Below the pieces are notes generated by a model that worked only from the letters and a program-made list of their open reading frames with translations, made no database searches and was not told where the DNA came from. This document shows, one piece after another, positions 1 through 12,014 of a DNA stretch of 64,000 nucleotides (the first letter of the stretch is position 1; each line of letters begins with the position of its first letter). Source of the stretch: Albula goreensis (Eukaryota; Chordata; Actinopteri; Albuliformes; Albulidae). The position numbers were made by a program, and so were the translations under genes. The stretch lies in the NCBI GenBank assembly GCA_022829145.1, contig CM040753.1, positions 18,554,384 through 18,618,383 of the forward strand, written 5' to 3'.

Positions 1-103
1 AGTTAACAACTCTACAGGTTAAATCTACAGAGTTGAATCTATGCAATGGATTCACTGTGGGTAGGGCTTACACAGTTAAGTTGGGGTGGGGGGGGGCTTT
101 TGT

Positions 104-471
104 TTTATTCTCCAAAGCCAAACAAAATGATTGCTTCAACTCAGGTACTGGTATGACATGCTAGCTCCACCTATTTCTGATGTCAAGAAACCTCTTTCTC
201 CCATCACTGCAAATGAGTACACAGGCACCCCAACACACTGTCCAAAAGGGGGCACGGGTACGGTTGGGTGGGGGGTGTCACGCTCAGTTCACAGTGTGTC
301 TATCTGTGGTCACAGGGGATGCAGCACCAGAAGGGGGGGCTGTTGTTTTCTGTCACAAACACAGAGCTCCAGCAGCTGCAACAGTGGGAGCACCACGAGT
401 CAGGCTGGGGTGAGGAATTTGCTGGGCCTGGCCAAGCCTCCTTCCTCACTTTCTCTCCCTCCTCCTCTTCT
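104..471 (-). other. mpnd: mpnd 3' UTR with candidate poly(A) signal
   Basis: The mpnd stop is followed on the minus strand by about 365 bases with no further coding similarity. AATAAA (complement of 104-109) is the first canonical polyadenylation hexamer, so the transcript probably ends near position 85-95. The short ORFs on either strand here resemble no protein I know. Confidence 0.5.
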
Positions 472-3400
472 TCAATGCGCATTGCTCAGCTGGTTATAGA
501 CGTGCTCCAGAATCTGAGAGTAGGCCTGGTCCTTGGGAGCATGTCCACTCAGAGAACCCTGGAAGATCAACAGACACATGCTAAGGCACACTCGCATACT
601 GACTGTTGTACTACAGGCTAAATCAGCACCATTTAACTCCAGGTCTCGAGGGCCGCCGTGTCTGCAGGTATATCCTCCTGCCACACACCACATACAGAAT
701 CTTTGATACAATACCTGGGTAGCTAGGATAACTTCTGGCTTGGGCTTTTTGTAGTCAGATTGTTAGAATTAGGTGAATTGTGAGACTCTTTCAATAAACA
801 CAGAGGGTTTAATAGCATGAATACTGGTTTATCAGGAAAGCTAATCCCTCAAAGCTGGAAGAGCTACACCACACTGGAGTGAAAAACTAATCAGATTTGC
901 AGCCATGAGCTAGGCCAGTGAGGCTATATGTGTGACTGTCCAAACCTAGTTTTCACATGCCTCCGTTTCATGTGCATTTTACGTGGGGACAGATGTACTC
1001 ATTTAAGCCTTTTCAGGTTAAAAATAGTGACACAGAAAAAAAGAATTCAGGAACTAAGAAAGAAACTAGTTTCATAAAAAAAAAAAAAAACAATCAACAT
1101 TTTTAGCTAAGAATAATAAATTCCAAGATTTTATTCTAATTTCTTCACAAGTAAGAGCATGAATTCTTAATAGTCATAAATGAACATGTATTTTATAAGG
1201 GCTAGCACTGCATATTGAGAGGGATCTCATTGCAGTGGTAAAGTTCTTGTGGACGACACCAGACCTTGATTTTGTCTAGCACAGTGGTATCCGGGCTCCA
1301 CAGCTGACTGAACTGCACCAGGTCAGGAGCGGCCCTGTAGAACTCCACCAGCAGCATCTGCAGCCAATCAAAGGTGAACAGTCACTAAACAGCCATTCAC
1401 AAAAGAAGCCCAATCAGAAAAAAAGGCGTCATTGTTGAAGGAAGGGTTACTGGGTCAAATGCATATACGACATGCTTTCAAATGGCAGTTACAATTGAGA
1501 ATTTTAAACTAAAGCTGTTACCAACTAAAATACACAATCATGAAAAATTCTGTTTTGAAAATTTGTGAAAATTGTATCTTATATAAAAGTTGTTATAACC
1601 TTACAGAACATTATGGCTATCAAATGAGTTAAATTCAAGTAAAGTATCTGACCAGGGTGTAGTACTGGACATCTTGTCCTTGACTGCCAGATAAATTACA
1701 GATTTTCATATTTACTGGGCACAGAGTTGAACCATGTAAATTCTGCTATGTGATCATGATGCAGTGGTGGAGATTTGTATGACAGACAGACAGTACCATC
1801 TCATTGAGAACATCACTCGTGAGGAAGTTGTCCTGGACGTAGGTAACCTCCACTGCAACAGGAATGCCATAGTCATTGGGTCGTTGCTGAAACAGGAAGA
1901 GAATGACAAATGATGCAGTAGTATGACAAAGATTACTGCTTCCCACATAAAAAACCTCCAAAACAAGGACCTTTCAGGAAATGAGAAAAACTGTTAATAT
2001 ATATATTAAGTCCATGTAATGTTTCAATATATGGATCCCTGTTAAAAAGGGTCATTCCATATTAAAAACTATCTTTTTAACTAACCTCCTGACTAGCACA
2101 AAATTTCCTACACATATTTGTCTGTGAGATACAAAAATGGTAAGAACAGGTTTCTGGACCTGAACAGTCAACCAATCAGGAAACAGAAGTGATCAAAACA
2201 GACTCACTTTTTAACACCCTCACCCTACCTTTACACATGGATGTGTATTTTTATCACAAGAGGTTAGCTTGGTTTAGGTGTTTTTAAAGCTTATCAGTAA
2301 GGTTAACAATGCAAAATGAATCTCTGCAACAAAAAGACGTGAAAAAGAAACTTTTCACCTGGAATGACCAAAGATTATTACCAGTACATCCTTAAATCTA
2401 CTCTATAATTACAGCATGATATGCATTTATAATGGCATTTCATGTAATGTTATGGGTTATTTTAATTACTAACAGCTGTGATATCTTCATATGGTCTTTC
2501 CTATTTTCTCATATATTTTTCTGTACAGTTTTTAAGTAGCTCTCAAGAGCTTTCTCTTTCAGTTTTGGTTTACAATGTTCACATGTCCACTCCCACTGCA
2601 CTCACCTCTGGGGGTGGAACTACCCAGAATGGTGTTATCGTAGAAGCCACACCTTGGTTGCCATGGTAATACGGGCCTGGTAAGCAAGAGGGAAACACTA
2701 TGAGGGGTCAGGTCGAGACCTGTTTCGTGGTTACGACGCACTGCCATGAATTATTTAAAAAAAACCTAGTTTTGACCTAAGCGATTTGGTTCGTAAATAC
2801 AACCAAAGAAATAGATAAGAAATTGTTCTCTCTTTTTTATTATTACCGTTTCATTTAATTACTGTATTTTATATGTCCTTCATGTGTTGTGTGTACAGTG
2901 TGAGTGACTTAAGGTGTTAACTTAGGTATAATTTAGGTATAAATTCCGACTTACGTCGAAAATCGACTTACGACAAGTCATAGGAACGGAACTCGTTCGC
3001 AAGTCGAGGACCCCCTGTATTGCATTTTGAATAGTGTGCGCAGCAGTTTTACATCAACACAGCATAGTAAGCATTACAAAAAATATACATATTTTTGTAC
3101 ACTTTGTAATTTTTAAGACAAATTCAAGCTCACATTTATGTCATAACTGACAGCCCTTGTGCTTTCATACATAGTCTGACATCACATTTGGTTGATGATT
3201 TAAAGGCGACATTGAATAATGTCCCTGTCCTAGCTTTGATATATAGTTTAATATAAGATGTTTGCTGATGACTGAAGTGTAAGGAGTCAGGTGACCCTGC
3301 CCAAGCCTGTACTACCAGGCCTGTGAGAGAGGAACACACACTGACCACAGATGATCCCCAGGCAGGGCTGGAAGCCATTGTTGCTGCCCTGCAGCCGCAG

Positions 3401-6400
3401 CTGGTGGTCCATCTGGGAGTCGATGTCCTGCAGGGACGGCAGGGCAGGGCCACGGGGGTGGCTATGGTACCAACCGACCAATGAGAGCCCCCTCATGAAC
3501 AGGTTCTGACAGATCTGTAGAAAACATTACAAACAGGCAGGTTCAGTCCACCCCTGCTCTCAGTTCACATCCAACTGGCACACTAACTTTGTTCATGATT
3601 CCAGGTACCAAGGACAGGGTCATTTCCAGTTCGATTCAGTTAAATCTGATCTAACACTGAATTATAGGTCAATGGTTCAGTTATCTAGTATCACCCCAAC
3701 TAGTACTCATTGACCAATTGTTTTTTTTTTTAATTTTTTTTATTTTGTTTTTTTTTTTAATCTCACATAAGGGTCAACCTGTTCAGGCTCAGGGGACCGT
3801 AAGGCTACAGTCATATGTGTGAAGATAGTATCTGATAGGTCTACCTCTTCCTCCACGGCAGGCGCAGAATCTCTGTCAGCCAATCGCGTGCGACATGGGA
3901 AGGCCCTCAAAACTGTCAGCACTGGGTGAAATACAGAATAGCACCACCAATGTTGATACAGCAACACAAAGATGACAACACAGTAATGAAAAATTAATGA
4001 TACAGCTGTCTATGCACTGTATCCCTAGAGAAGGACAAAACTATACTTCACTGTTTGGACAAAACAGGAAATGGAAAGCAAATACAGAGAAACCACAACT
4101 CTTTCTTGTGTGTGGTCTGCGTTTCACACTCACGCTGTGTGTTGGTGTCCCACCGTCCTCCCAGGTAGCCAACTACCTCACTGCTGGTCAGGTGACAGTG
4201 GAAATCCTGAGGGAGACAGGGAGGAGGAGGAGACAGAGAGTGTTACAGAGTGCTGTAAAAGAAATATTTGTTAATGTGCATTTTATACCATTACAATAAA
4301 GCAATTAAAATTGAAAGTGAATTGAGAGATACAAAGGGAAAGAGAGAGACAGGGAGAGAATCAGATTGAGAAAATAGAGAAAGTCATTCAACAGATCCCA
4401 ATTTCATATATAATCCCCTAAACCTTTCTCTCCATGCCAACTGTTTGTTTCTCCATACTTCCCTTTCTCCTACCGTTCCCCTAATTCGTTTAGGATTCCC
4501 ACCCCTGGTTCACCATCCCCCTCACTCACCATCAGCAAAAGCACGTTGCTGGACACGGCCACATTGAAAGGCTGGAACCTGTTAATAGCAGAGAAGGCAG
4601 AGAGCTCCACCAGTGTGTGTGGGTCCCTAGTGAATGAGAGCATTTTTGGCATAAAGATACACAGTGGCACATTTCATAATACATTAGTAAAAGGCATAAC
4701 TCATTGGGCATACAGGTAGCTGATACAAGAAAAATGCCTGTTCGCTGCACAACTGTGAGCACTACAGTGCCATTACCAACTATGGCCATAGGTCCACATT
4801 ACATTACTGTCATTTAGCTGACGCTTTTATCCAAAGCGACTTACAGTCGATTAGACTAACCAAGGGCCAATCCCCCCTGGGAGCGATGTGGGGTTAAGGG
4901 CCTTGCTCAAGGGCCCAACAGCAATGGTGTTCTTGAACCGCCAACCTCAGGGGTCCCAGTCATGTACCTTAGCCACTAGGCTATAGGGTTCCTGAGGCAA
5001 CAATTCACCTGGTATTACATTAAAATTAAAATCACTAGTGTCATTATTCTTTCGCAGCCTTTCCTGGCCAGCCAGCACCTGCAAGTCCTGAATCATATTT
5101 GGATTCATTCTGACTGATCATATGTTGACCAACTGTTCCTCTGAAAGCATAGGCACCATGTGACTGGTGTAATATCTGCACTGTGGAAAAGAAGCAAGCA
5201 ATAGTCATCACTTAAAATCAGGAGTCAAATGTATACAGCTTCCTCATCCCAAGTCTATGGGAGGCAGCTGCTGATAAACACCAGTTTAATTTGGGAGAGA
5301 AAAGGAGGGGAAAGGCAGAAAAGGCATTATTCATTATAGCATAAAGGAAAGCGCTGACCGTGCTGTGGCAGAGGTTCTGACACACAAATATACAGACGGT
5401 GAAAGCTTTTTGTGGTTCCATTAAGGAGACAAACAGCAGCACAATTTATGATTCATTTATAAAAGGCATAATTCATTATGGCATAAAGTAAACCACAGGT
5501 TGTCCTGTGGCAAATATACCAACAAATAAAAACACAGCATAAGCCTTTTTATACCACAGTGCTGTCATTAAGGGGACAAACAGTGGTGCAATTTATAATT
5601 ATTTTTTTTAAAAAAAGGCATAATTCATTATAGTATAAAGCAAACTTGTCCTGTGGTAGATACTGACACACAAATACAGACAGCGCAGGGTTTTTGTGGG
5701 TCCAGTATTAGAAATGAAACACACTATTGCAGACAGCACTGACCTTGCAGAGTCCCTGGTGCCAAGGGTGCAGTATCTGACAGGAACTCTTTCCCTCTCC
5801 CCTCTCCTTTGGACCAGGCTGATCTCTGAAGCAGAGCACAGTTCAGACATATCACTCTCTCAGCTGGCGCACAAACAGACTGGCCATATTAGTCAAACCC
5901 ACACTTGACAGTTGACCCTGCCATTTCAAAATAGTTTCTGCATTTGAAGTTCTGCAAATGCTATTTTAGCAAGTACTGCCAGCATGCTCCATGGTGACTA
6001 TACCATTTGTGTGGAGTCCTCTTTCCAGAGCCTTGGTCTGCTCCGCAGTGTCTGTACCTGTAGCATGTTCACTAACAGGGATTTCAGTGATTTATACTCC
6101 ATCATTACTGCTAAAGTCCCCATGGTGACAGGTATTTAGTATTCCTGGTCAGGTCCACATACATCTTTTTACCCCTGTTCACATGAGTCATACCTCTCAG
6201 GATAGTGAGATTATAGGCATCTTTAAAACTATTTTAGAAGATATTTGTAGCAAGTTCCAAGTTAATGAAGCAGTTCTTGTTGAAGCTATCGTGAATTTCG
6301 ATTAACGAGCATTATTAGGATTTCTGGCTTAGGCTTCTTGCAATCTAATTGGTGCCAGCACATCTCTCATAGTAGATTTGTTTGACTGGTGGTTGGCTTT

Positions 6401-9400
6401 GCTCATGCACCTACTATATGGTCAGATTAATCTAAAATAACACCTGTCATGGGGTAATATGAAAGCACATACCCTTGATTCTGAGGAGTTATACAACACT
6501 GAAATGAGAAACTAGTCAGGCCAATACTTTACTGTATGGAATCCATCATATATCTGAGGCCTGGATGCCGTCAACTCATAAATATTGTGTTTTGTTAAAA
6601 TGAGTGTATCCCTCCAGCCTCCCTGTATCAAAAGACTCTTTTTTCCTGTTATGTAATATGGCAGGCATATTACATAACAGGACCTAGATGCCACTTCCCC
6701 ATGTTCTGTTTCATGGAACTTTATCCAGTAAACAAAACTGCGATGTCTGAGTCTTATTCATTCATTCCTCTATGTTTCCTCTTTTTCCGTTGATGTTGCC
6801 CTTCCTCAACTCAAATGCTTATTTTCTTTGGCAACAGCACTAAAGCATGGTTCCATTTTTCTACATCATTAGAAAAGAACTCATTTTGGTTTAATGTTTG
6901 CCATCTTGCATCATCGATATAAAGAGCTTGCTAATAATACAATAAAATTGTGTATCTTCTGTTTCATAAAGTTGTTTGACCTGTCTCTGAAGTTTGTATC
7001 TCTGATGTTCACCTGCATGGTGTTTTTTCATTTAGTTTTGTTGCTGGCAGCCACAATGGGGAAGGGCTCTCTTTCTCACCATGCTGTTCAGGTTTGCCCT
7101 TCCTGTTCCTCTCTTCTGTCTGTACAGCCTTCCCCTCTTCCTCTTCATCCTCTCCCATCTCTTCATCTTCTCCCTCACTTGCCAAACTCTGAGAGAATGA
7201 CAGTGATAGAGATGACAAGCAAAATAAGACATTTCCCATCTCTTCCACTTTGACATCCCAGTCTCTTCCCAACTTGTCTTTCACTTTTCCCTGCCTCTTC
7301 AACTCCCTTTCTTTCCTTCCTTGCTCACTGTCTTTAATACTGATATACTGTATTGGTCTCTATTTATTTTGTAAATTCAAGAGTTAATCTGTAAAGTACT
7401 TTGGAGTTCAAACCATGGAATGAAACAAACTATATAAAAAGTTAATATTTTATACCTTACAATAATTTTTAAAAAATCAAAGCAAATCTCATTCTTACAT
7501 ATAACATATTTTGCAGTGTTTTTAGTGAATTTGTAGTCTACAAAGAAAACAAATGTGCCAACAGATAGTGTTGTTCATATTCCCACTACCTCAAAATCAG
7601 CCACATGCTCAAACATCACACCCTTATAACATGCTCAATTTGACAGAATCTGCCCAATAATGTGCAGTAAAACTGATATTCTTTGAATATGTAGTACATC
7701 ATACTCAAAGGAAAAGAGTCTTGCTTATAATTTGGGTCACCTATCGCCAAGCTCCGGTCTCTTTTGTTCCTGCTCTCACCATCTCTGCGCTGGGCTGGTA
7801 CTTGTGGAGCCAGCTGGTCTTGTACTGCACCAGCTTCTGGCCCCGGTAGCGCACAGAGGCCCAGCCACAGCCTGACTTCTTTGCGGGGTTGACCAGCCGC
7901 TTGCAGTGGGTGGCCCAGGCGCTGGGGGAGTTGAAGATCTGGCCCGTTTCCACCCAGCGGATCTTCCCATCACACAGTAGGTCTCCGACAAACTTCTTAC
8001 CCTAAGAGGCGGAGGAAGGGAGGCAAGGGAGGAAGCAGGATTAGGTAAATATAATCTGGATTGCATATTTATATTACAAACATTAAATAGCTGTAATTGA
8101 TCTAGGTTACTTTAGGGAAAAAAGTGTGGTATCTGATTAATTTCATTTTAAATGATTATTACTTACATTAAAAGACATGACAATATTGTAATAAATATTA
8201 CAAGTTTTAATTTTTCAGATATGACATATGTTTGGGGCAAATACAATGCTCTCTGTCTCTGATTTAGGGTCTCGAAATCCGTATTTCTTGATTAATTAGA
8301 CAAGTATTTTTAAAAAACACATCCCTGAGCATGGAGAGTCACCAGTCAGAACACAGTAAAAAGGAAAGAGAGAGATGAGAGACAGGGAAAAGGAAGGCCG
8401 GACAGAGGAGATAGAAGGAGAGTGTGCAATGGAGGGAGGGACAGGCAGCAAATAAGAGAGACAGTGAGAAACAGGAAGAGATTGAGGGAAGGACAGAGGT
8501 ATAGAGAAAATGAAAGGCCAAGAGGAGATAAAAGGATGGACAAAAGTAGAGAGAGAAGGGGAAACGGAAAGATGGAGGGAAGTACAGAGGTAAAGAGGGA
8601 CAGAGCTAGAGATATGAAAGGAGAGCTTTACCAGATAGTGTATGGAGAGAACGCCGTCTCCTGGTTCCACCAGGCCATCCTTCAGCAGCACACGCAGGGT
8701 GATCCCTCTCCGGGTCAGCAGGGAGCCACGGCCGGGAACTGCCCTGGAGTCAACCTCCTCTCCTCCACTTATCTCCTCCTCCTCTTCCTCCCCTCCCTCC
8801 TCCACTACCTGCGGGGGTGAGGGTGGCTCCGAGCCTGGGGAGGGGCATGTGCCAGCACACACACACACACAGACACACACACACAAATGCATGCATGCAA
8901 GTGCAAACGAGCATGGAGGCATGCACACAAGTACACACAATATGTATTCATAGATACATGCACGCACATGTGTGCAGACACAAATACACATACAGACATA
9001 GCAAACATGTATGCACAGAGATACACAAACAAAGATGCAAATGTACAGATCAATATACATACATACATACATACATACATACATACATACATACATACAT
9101 ACATACATACATACACAAAAACAAAAAGAAACACACACATACACAAACAGACAAAGTTGTTAGTTTATGTTTTAGATTATATTATATTATGTCATTTCAA
9201 TTTCCCACAAACAAATTAATGGCATGGATACAAATCGTTCAGGTGTCTGTACATGAAAAACAGTACAAAACATGAGTGAATAAAAATCAAATTCATATAT
9301 AATTTACATATGTAATATACTAATTGCAATTTCAAAACTTCCACTTTTCCTTTCGCAGTTTCATAAGAACTGAAATCATACAACTGATATACGGTCAAAC

Positions 9401-10099
9401 CTGCATGACAGGAAACATTTTGTTGTAATAAATCGAATTTATCACTTCTGGGCCTATAGAGTTTCACTGTCATAATTGTATGGACGGTTCCTGAATGACA
9501 GATCACAGAGAAAGAAAAGTAACACCATCATGTTTCTTGTTGCATTTTTCATAAACAGCTCTTTGTGCAACATGAAATTGTGACATATTTGCTGCAATTT
9601 ACTGAAGGGTTTATTTTGTGTTTTTATTAACATTATTATTTTACTCTGCCATACATGTAGAACTCACAAGTTAAGAAAAGGAAATTAAAAGAACGCAATG
9701 ATGGAAGTAACATTTGTGTATGATGTATCTCGTAACGAAAGGTATCCGTGCAGTTATTATTTTAAAAATAGATCTCTCAGGTTCGAGGAACCACTGCCCA
9801 AAAGCTATGATGATTGCTTTAAGAAATACAACTAAAATCATGTAAAATTGGTTCATTAAGGTTAAAGTTAATTCCATATTACAAGCATATTATTAGTATA
9901 CTGCATCAACTATTAATAATATTAATTGGTCCAGTAATAATAAACAAAAACGCGTCATTTTCAGTAAGTAGATAGCAAGCCAGCTAATAGTTAAGTCACC
10001 ATTTGCTCCTGCACCGCGAGGCCTATTCATGATTAATTTCACACGGTGTTAATAAAATTAAAAATCACATTTTTTAATTTCTTTTTTAATCTCACCCAT
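472..10099 (-). CDS. mpnd: MPN domain-containing protein (RAMA + JAMM/MPN), 13 coding exons
   Basis: Spliced CDS on the minus strand. Exons in transcript order: 10099-10096, 8834-8632, 8001-7780, 7188-7080, 5825-5744, 4626-4530, 4206-4134, 3921-3845, 3514-3346, 2676-2606, 1886-1797, 1357-1265, 558-472 (stop TGA 474-472). They sum to 1377 nt, 458 residues; human MPND is about 471. Residues about 50-135 form the RAMA domain (TLRVLLKDGLVEPG, ETGQIFNSPSAWATHCK, KKSGCGWASV). A short acidic linker follows (exon 7188-7080). The MPN domain carries an intact JAMM set: E249 (SSEVVGYLGG), H306 and H308 (GWYHSHP), S316 and D319 (LPSLQDID). The family is linked to reading adenine-modified DNA and to metalloprotease activity; which substrate this protein cuts is not visible here. 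It is divergent with stap2. All phases close. The exact 5' edge of the second exon is the least certain boundary. Confidence 0.95.
559..1264 (-). other. mpnd: mpnd last intron
   Basis: Intron between exons 1357-1265 (donor AAG|GTCTGG) and 558-472 (acceptor CTTCCAG|GG). It is AT-rich with an A-run at about 1078-1091. No repeat or second gene is visible. Confidence 0.7.
2709..3017. mobile_element. TIR MITE, copy 1 (Tc1/mariner-type, TA-flanked)
   Basis: About 309 bp. The right end reads GTCGAGGACCCCCTG followed by TA. The interior (TTGGTTCGTAAATAC, AATTGTTCTCTC, ATATGTCCTTCATGTG, TTCCGACTTACG) matches the reverse complement of 60917-61203 along its whole length. The left terminus is degraded (CAGGTCGAGACCTG). 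It has no coding capacity. It lies inside mpnd intron 9 and ends only 32 bp upstream, in transcript sense, of the acceptor of exon 2676-2606. Confidence 0.75.
4796..4992. mobile_element. Dispersed teleost short repeat
   Basis: Contains blocks I recognise from many fish genomes: CTTTTATCCAAAGCGACTTA near the left end, then GGGGTTAAGGGCCTTGCTCA, and CTTAGCCACTAGGCTA at the right end. It is a non-autonomous repeat with no ORF. I cannot assign the Repbase family from memory. It lies in an mpnd intron just 3' of a diverged AT-rich repeat unit. Confidence 0.65.
5310..5700. repeat. Imperfect tandem repeat, period about 142-152 bp
   Basis: Three consecutive units each start with AAAAGGCATAATTCATTATnG (phase marks at 5323, 5465 and 5617). 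Each then runs through TGTCCTGTGG or GTGCTGTGGCAG, ACACACAAATA, TTTTTGTGG, CATTAAGGnGACAAACAG and GCAATTTAT. A more diverged fragment with the same blocks is at about 4655-4720. The array sits in an mpnd intron and stops about 45 bp from exon 5825-5744. Confidence 0.75.
6645..6681. repeat. Perfect 16-bp inverted repeat (hairpin), 5-nt loop
   Basis: Arm CCTGTTATGTAATATG (6645-6660), loop GCAGG, and an exactly complementary arm (6666-6681). It lies in an mpnd intron (5826-7079). No element termini were recognised around it. Confidence 0.9.
8347..8612. repeat. Polypurine tract with internal imperfect repeats
   Basis: About 265 bp of the plus strand are nearly all A/G, so the mpnd transcript is C/U-rich here. 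A block of the type GAGGGAAGnACAGAGGTA recurs near 8483 and 8576. It lies in the mpnd intron directly after the donor of exon 8834-8632. Confidence 0.7.
8855..8884. repeat. (CA)n microsatellite, (UG)n in mpnd transcript
   Basis: Interrupted (CA)n on the plus strand, reading TG in mpnd sense, ending about 20 bp before the acceptor of the RAMA exon. Confidence 0.85.
9055..9114. repeat. (ATAC)n microsatellite, about 15 units
   Basis: Near-perfect tetranucleotide array in mpnd intron 1, flanked by degenerate CA/CATA sequence from about 8890 to 9150. Long ORFs over it on both strands are low-complexity translation artefacts. Confidence 0.95.
10096..10099 (-). other. mpnd: mpnd first coding exon: start codon plus one base
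   Basis: On the minus strand ATGG is followed at once by the donor GTGAGA (10095-10090). Joined to the acceptor CCCCAG before 8834, the split codon G|GC gives M-G-S-E-P-P-S-P-P, in frame with the RAMA exon and reminiscent of the short Pro/Glu-rich human N-terminus. An ETS-like CCGGAA core lies just 5' of the ATG (about 10101-10106). The start is therefore chosen by phase and donor quality, not by homology of four bases. An alternative acceptor at 8808 would also leave the downstream frame open, but the phase would not match this exon. Confidence 0.7.
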
Positions 10100-12014
10100 T
10101 TTCCGGTAACACTCGCCGTGTAGCTTTGCTCCAAGAATATTTCTTGCTGAAGACCTTCTTACAGAGTTGAGTTGTTTTAATGCATACCATTAGCGTACTA
10201 GCTAGCTAGCTATTATTCAAAAACATAAAATGAAGGCGTCCGTGTCTTCAGTGTAGTTTCCTTGTTGTGTTGCTTTAATGTCAGTTCCCCTCCCCTTTCT
10301 CCCTCACTCTCGTCCTTGTCACTCTCCGTGTCTGCACTTCGGCGATGTTTTTGTTTGATTAATTAATAGGCAAGAACGCAGGAAGATAATCTTGTTTGTG
10401 TCAAACTACAAAACTTACTAAATATATATAAATAAATATCTTAATAATTAATTTGACGAGATTGCTCCTGATCTTCAGTTTATCTGTTCAGTTTCCGGCG
10501 GGTAGCAGCGGCAGTCGGTGCTTACCGAATTAGCCAGCTACAGTAGCTTGCTAGCTTGATGGCCAGCCATTGTATCAAAATGAAAATACCAATTTCATTT
10601 TGAGATAAGCTTTTCCGAAATCGAATAACTAAATAGCTCAAAAGTAACTACGTGCACATGTGAGTAGTATGCTTTTCCACTCCACACGTATCTGTCCCTC
10701 TTTCGTCCTATCCCTCTTTCCCTAACCCTCCAACTACCTCCTCCGTATCCACCCCTTCTCTTTCTACTGGATTCTGACGAGCGCGTGTAAGCGCTGGACA
10801 CCAGTCTAGAGCTATTAACAGACGGAGGAGGGCGACAGATTCCTATCTCCTTGGTCTCTTCCTTATCTCACAGTACTTTTTCTTCTCCTTTGGTCCCAAC
10901 ACGTGACCCACCGACCCAAACCCACGTGCCCAATACAGCATTGTATTCCTATCAGAATAATTATAAATTCTGTTTTCTCTCTCTTGCAGACGCGTTTCCT
11001 TTACTGAGGCCATGTACTGACTGCAAGGCTGACGCTTTCGGTCTGCCTGCAAACACGTCTTTTACCTCACAGCTGTAGTCACCATAAAATGTCGTGGTAC
11101 AAGTATCATCTAAAAAACGAGATGTTTAAACCATGTTTAACTCACTTTATAAGTAGGGTACTGCTGTTACAGGTTATCACAGACTACTATGAATATGCAC
11201 CTCTGTGATACTGGTTTCATTCAGCAATGTGGAAAACGATGCAGTTTACAGAAGCAATAAATTGTATGTCAAAAAATCACCATTGTGATCTGTCTTATGG
11301 GGAGGAGGTATTTCCGAAATTCAGAGGGTTTTCATCGTCAAAACCTGTTGATTAATAGTATGTTACTTTTCAAGTAAAAGTCATGAAACTCAAACAAGAT
11401 GATGACTTTTAGCCTATTCTTGAAGCTTGCCTACCAGTTTAACCCGTACCGTACAAGAGTTTGTAAAATGAAGGCACTTAAGACAGTGTTGGAGATTAAC
11501 CCATTTTGGGCGTGTGAGCGTTTATTACCGAACAAGACCTTTGAACAATATCTTACGGTGAGCCAGGAACCGTTTCGTCTGTATTCCTTTGTAAACCAGT
11601 GAGTAATGAAAGTGGGCGTGGCTTCCCGAAAGCACCTGCTGAGATTGACATACAGAACAGGACAGGAGTAGGTGGGAATGTTCAGAAAAGCTGAACTTCG
11701 ATAAGCGAGCGAGACCAGATGTCTCAAAGACCAGCACTTCAAGCGTGAATGTGGCTCTGAACTTTTGAGTACTGTTTTGGTAAGGCTATGCACAACTATA
11801 ACTGAGGGAAAAGAGAGGAACATTTTCGATAATGGATTTGATTTGATGTACCGTATTTGTGCATTTAATCTGTGAATATATGAGGTATATTTAAAAGGTT
11901 ACTGATCGACAACAATCAGTAATTCTGTTCACGGTGATCTCCGAGTTCCAGAGGACGGACTGGAAAAAACGTCTTTTGGCGCAACTATCCTGTTTTCTCA
12001 GCTTTGCGAACCTT
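10100..12014. promoter_or_regulatory. mpnd/stap2 divergent intergenic promoter region
   Basis: About 1.9 kb separate the two start codons. mpnd 5' UTR and promoter should lie at about 10100-10800. Pyrimidine-rich stretches at 10280-10330 and 10690-10770 and CCGGAA/TTCCGG (ETS-like) cores near 10101 and 10491 are seen. On the stap2 side a TATA-like TATATTTAAAAG (11886-11897) lies about 120 bp before the start codon. No coding exon could be supported between the genes. Confidence 0.5.

Noticed and set aside
8296..9144. Longest single open frame in the window (282 codons, minus strand)
   Set aside because: Most of it is translation of CATA and CA arrays and of a purine tract. Only its middle part, 8632-8834, is a real mpnd exon.
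8817..9275. 152-codon plus-strand frame of His/Thr repeats
   Set aside because: Pure microsatellite translation antisense to mpnd intron 1; no start context or family similarity.
11934..12014. Upstream in-frame ATG of stap2, adding 27 residues
   Set aside because: The human N-terminus aligns from MAAAL at 12015, and the extension has no counterpart.
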